A stretch of 64,000 bases of DNA from Streptomyces lydicus. GTDB lineage: Bacteria > Actinomycetota > Actinomycetes > Streptomycetales > Streptomycetaceae. Of this stretch, positions 61,309 through 64,000 are shown piece by piece; position 1 is the first letter of the stretch; each line of letters starts with the position of its first letter. Position numbers and translations under genes: made by a program. The stretch lies in the NCBI RefSeq assembly GCF_004125265.1, contig NZ_RDTE01000003.1, positions 2,728,001-2,792,000 on the forward strand. Reading direction: 5' to 3'. The notes under the pieces were generated by a model, which was given only the letters and a program-made list of their open reading frames with translations, was not told the DNA's origin and searched no databases.

Positions 61309-64000
61309 TCAGCCGGCCGGGGCGCTCTGCGTACCGGAGCCGGAGGGGGCCGTTCCGTTCGACGGTGTGCCGCCGCCCGTCGCCGGTGATCCACCGGACG
61401 GAGTGGTGCCACCGCCACTGGAGGAACTGCCGGAGGGGGTGGTGCCGGCGCTGCCGGAGGGGGTACGGCCGCCGGCCGAGCTGCCGGAGGGGTTGGCGGC
61501 CGACTGCGACGGGCTCTGGGTCGTGGGCTTGCCCGTGCCGGGGTTGTCACTGGGCGAGGGCTCGCCGGAACCCGTCGGCGAGGTAGTCGTGGACGGCTCT
61601 TCGGTCGGCGTACGGGTAGGGGTCGGCCGGCCGGTGGGCGAAGTGGGCCGCTCGGTCGGCTCGGTCGGGTCGCTCGTCGGGCTCGTGGGCCCGGTGCCGG
61701 TGTCGGTGGGCGAGCCACTGGTGGCGGGGTCGCTCGCGGACGGCGACGGGCTCTGCGACCGCGCCGGGGCACCGGGCCGGGAGGTTCCGGGGCCGGCGGG
61801 CGGCAGGCTGGAGCCCGTGGCGGGCTGCTGGGCCGGCTGGTCGCTGCTGTCGCCGTCGTCCGTGGTCTGCTCGGTGCTGACCTTGTCGTCGTGCGGGTGG
61901 TCACCACCGGTCGCCCCGAGGGTGACGACGGTGCCGAGGACGGCCGCCAGCAGTGCGCCGGCGCCCGCGGCCACCACATTGCGGCGCGCCCCGCCGAACA
62001 CCCGCAGGGCGCCCTTGCCGCCGGCCTTGGTGCCACTCCCGGTCACGGCAGCGACGGCCGCGGTGGCGGCGGTCGCCGAGGCGCCCCGGGCGGTGACGGT
62101 GCCCGCGGTCACCTCGGCATGTGCCGCCCGCAGCTTGGCGGTCGAGGCGCCGACGCGCGGCACGGCGATCCGCTTCTCCGTCGCGTCCGGTGACGCCGCG
62201 GAGGCCGCGGCGACCGCGTGCGGGAGCGCCGTGGTGGCCGCCGCGGCCGCATCGGCCCGCGAACGGTCGGTGACCAGCGCCAGCGCCCGCCGTCCGGCCA
62301 CCGCGCCACTGCGGTCGGAGAGCACCCCACGCAGCCCGATGGACGCCTCCAGCTCGGCGCGCGCCCGGTCCAGGCTGCCGGTGCACAGTGCCAGGACGCC
62401 CAGCTCGTGGTGGAAGTAGGCCTCTTCGGCGACCTCCCCGGCCAGCCGCGCGGCCTCCTGGCCGTGTCGCAGGGTGCGCTCCCACGCGTTCCACTGCAGG
62501 GCGGCGGCGAACGCCGGGGCGGCCGTACGGGCTAGCAGCACGGCCGCACTGGCGTGCCCGCTCTCCCGGCTTCCGGTCAGTGCGCCCATGGCCGCCAGTG
62601 CCACAGCGGATTCGGCGGCGACCCGCTCCGGCGTGACCGAGGGGTGACCGGCCCACCAGGCGTAGTGCTGAGCGGCGGTGTGCGCCCGTGCGGCCGCGCC
62701 CTCCGCGTAGCCGGCCGCCTCCAACTGCTCCTGGACGGTGGCGGCGAGCCGGTAGTGGCTGCCGACCGGGGTGATCAGGCCGCAGGCCAGCAGCTCGCCG
62801 AGGGCGGCATCGGCATGGGTGTCCTGGGTGAGGGCCGGCAGATGCGCCTGGTGGGGCAGCTCACCGCCGAGCGCCACGGCGAAGCGCAGCGTCTCCTGGG
62901 CGGCGTCGCCCAGCCGGGACGCGAGCAGCGGGGCGGGCGCGGCGGCCTCGCCGAGGGACGGCAAGGGCACCTCGGCCTGCTCGCCGGGCTCGGTGCCGGC
63001 GTCGTCGGCGGCAGTCGTGGTCTCGGCCGCGGTGCCGGTGCCGGTGTCGGCCGCCCCCTCCTCGGGGAAGAGCCCGTAGCCGTCGTCGAGGGCACCCGGT
63101 GCACCCCGCATCCGGTCACGCTGCCGCAGCAGGGCGGCAGCCTGCACGAAGCGCAGCGGCAGCCCCTCGGACTCGAACCAGAGGTCGGCGGACCAGGCCT
63201 CCTCGTCGTCGGTGAGCGGCCGGTCCACGGCGCGCTCCAGCAGCCGGGCGCAGCCGGCCCGGCCGAGACCGCCGAGGAAGACCTCTTCGAGGTGCGAGCC
63301 GGGGCTGGGGGCCGCGACGTCGGGAGTGGCGGCGATCAGGAAGGCGCATTCCGGGGTGGCGTCGAGCAGTTCGTCGAGCGCGGCGCCGCCGAATTCCAGG
63401 TCGTCCAGGACGACGATGGCGCCGATCTCGGCGATCATGCGCAGCAGTTCGGGCCGGTCGGGGCGGTGCTGCGGGGCCCGGTACACGGCGGCGAACAGCG
63501 CGTACAGCAGGTCGGTGGTGGTGCGGTGGTAGCCGGAGAGCCGGACGACGCCGTCGGGGGCGAGGTCGGCGCAGGCGGTGGCGACGGCGTCCAGCAGCCG
63601 GGTGCGGCCCGAGCCGGAGGGGCCGGTGACGCGTACCGAGCGGCCGCGGGAGAGCAGCCGGACCAGGCGTTCGGTGTCCTCGGTGCGCTCTTCGAGCACG
63701 CTCTCGTGACCGGCGGTCCCGGTCGGGCCCGGGGGCACCGGGGGCGCGGCGGCGCGGGCGGCCTCGGCGCGCTCCTGTGGGCCGAGCCTGCCGGGGGCCT
63801 CGGGGCGGTCCCCGGGCGGGCAGGGTTCTATTTCGCTGCCGTCGACGGGGTTGACGGTGACGAGGTAGGGGCCCGAGACGAGCCGGACGACGCGGGCGAG
63901 CCCGCCGGAGGCGCTGCGCGTGCCGCCGACCGCGGGGCCTTGTGGCTCGGCAGGGCCGCCCTGCTCGCCGTACTCCTCAGGTCCCCGGTGGCTGTTCGGG
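61309..64000 (-). CDS. Large P-loop ATPase with transmembrane helix and Ser/Thr/Pro tail, 5' end missing
   Basis: The frame is open to the right edge, so the start lies beyond base 64000; 896 residues are visible. The far N-terminal part seen here reads VRLVSGPYLVTVNPVDGSE and is followed by an Ala/Pro linker. An AAA/STAND-type ATPase region begins with the P-loop GPSGSGRT (visible residues 126-133), in which arginine replaces the usual lysine, and the Walker B AIVVLDDLE. A helical, TPR-like region follows (about 380-600), then one transmembrane helix (VVAAGAGALLAAVLGTVVTL) and about 180 extracytoplasmic residues of mucin-like Ser/Thr/Pro/Gly. Function unknown. Confidence 0.85.
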   Translation of the reverse strand, partial: PNSHRGPEEYGEQGGPAEPQGPAVGGTRSASGGLARVVRLVSGPYLVTVNPVDGSEIEPCPPGDRPEAPGRLGPQERAEAARAAAPPVPPGPTGTAGHESVLEERTEDTERLVRLLSRGRSVRVTGPSGSGRTRLLDAVATACADLAPDGVVRLSGYHRTTTDLLYALFAAVYRAPQHRPDRPELLRMIAEIGAIVVLDDLEFGGAALDELLDATPECAFLIAATPDVAAPSPGSHLEEVFLGGLGRAGCARLLERAVDRPLTDDEEAWSADLWFESEGLPLRFVQAAALLRQRDRMRGAPGALDDGYGLFPEEGAADTGTGTAAETTTAADDAGTEPGEQAEVPLPSLGEAAAPAPLLASRLGDAAQETLRFAVALGGELPHQAHLPALTQDTHADAALGELLACGLITPVGSHYRLAATVQEQLEAAGYAEGAAARAHTAAQHYAWWAGHPSVTPERVAAESAVALAAMGALTGSRESGHASAAVLLARTAAPAFAAALQWNAWERTLRHGQEAARLAGEVAEEAYFHHELGVLALCTGSLDRARAELEASIGLRGVLSDRSGAVAGRRALALVTDRSRADAAAAATTALPHAVAAASAASPDATEKRIAVPRVGASTAKLRAAHAEVTAGTVTARGASATAATAAVAAVTGSGTKAGGKGALRVFGGARRNVVAAGAGALLAAVLGTVVTLGATGGDHPHDDKVSTEQTTDDGDSSDQPAQQPATGSSLPPAGPGTSRPGAPARSQSPSPSASDPATSGSPTDTGTGPTSPTSDPTEPTERPTSPTGRPTPTRTPTEEPSTTTSPTGSGEPSPSDNPGTGKPTTQSPSQSAANPSGSSAGGRTPSGSAGTTPSGSSSSGGGTTPSGGSPATGGGTPSNGTAPSGSGTQSAPAG

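Noticed and set aside
61309..63738. Taking GTG 63738 as the start of the last gene
   Set aside because: The frame stays open to base 64000 with protein-like sequence (GPYLVTVNPVDGSE), so the gene is truncated by the window edge.

Overview
The window comes from a high-GC actinomycete, almost certainly a Streptomyces. Codon third positions are strongly G/C, many starts are GTG or TTG, and the window carries the polar-growth proteins Scy and FilP, the mismatch endonuclease NucS, a GlgE operon and several Streptomyces-type intergenic repeats. From memory of the S. coelicolor chromosome, the gene order parallels the core region around SCO5447 down to SCO5387. No insertion sequence, prophage, tRNA, rRNA or CRISPR array was seen.

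Layout. (1) 1-603: the 3' end of an M4 neutral metalloprotease, then a 690-bp intergenic region. (2) 1293-9567: the GlgE-pathway genes glgE, treS, pep2 and glgB. TreS interconverts trehalose and maltose, Pep2 makes maltose-1-phosphate, GlgE polymerises it and GlgB branches the glucan. (3) 9678-13633: a C4-dicarboxylate/citrate-type carrier divergent from a CitA/CitB-type two-component pair. (4) 13862-17296: a MacB-like ABC exporter. (5) 17388-23484: a central-carbon node, with pfkA divergent from pta-ackA, followed by pyk. (6) 23593-26172: a DUF6230-DUF6114-secreted-protein cassette of unknown job. (7) 26784-34062: a thioredoxin/TPR co-chaperone divergent from a TetR regulator with a perfect operator between them, a nucleotide-sugar epimerase with a MurG paralogue, an OmpR-type two-component system and an orphan membrane protein. 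(8) 34180-40679: the isobutyryl-CoA mutase large subunit (icmA), two DUF3817 membrane proteins, two MarR regulators, an MTH1187 protein and three tandem AIM24 paralogues. (9) 40737-43658: a second OmpR-type two-component system divergent from a secreted PepSY protein. (10) 43659-44786: a 1.1-kb gene-free region built of repeats. (11) 44787-47609: meaB, a thiolase and methylmalonyl-CoA epimerase, which fit with icmA as an acyl-CoA rearrangement set. (12) 47818-53120: scy and filp. (13) 53283-58024: two tandem ABC-2 transporter pairs, the second with long low-complexity extensions. (14) 58109-64000: a Zn-ribbon-like protein, an F420/FMN-type monooxygenase, an SCO5389-family protein, nucS, and a large P-loop/membrane protein that runs off the right edge.

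The most unusual structure is in 43659-44786. Two 117-bp, nearly palindromic elements lie in opposite orientation around a 45-bp tandem array. They differ at seven positions, and four of these form two exact compensatory base-pair changes in the predicted terminal stem. That pattern suggests a conserved folded RNA or DNA element that I cannot match to a named family. Other notable points are back-to-back pfkA/pta promoters sharing a -35 region, eight genes with a TANNNT box 6-8 nt before the start codon (candidate leaderless mRNAs), a dispersed repeat apparently captured in frame by an AIM24 gene, a P-loop lysine-to-arginine change in the last gene, and a repeated AGTMMLQ motif in an ABC permease.
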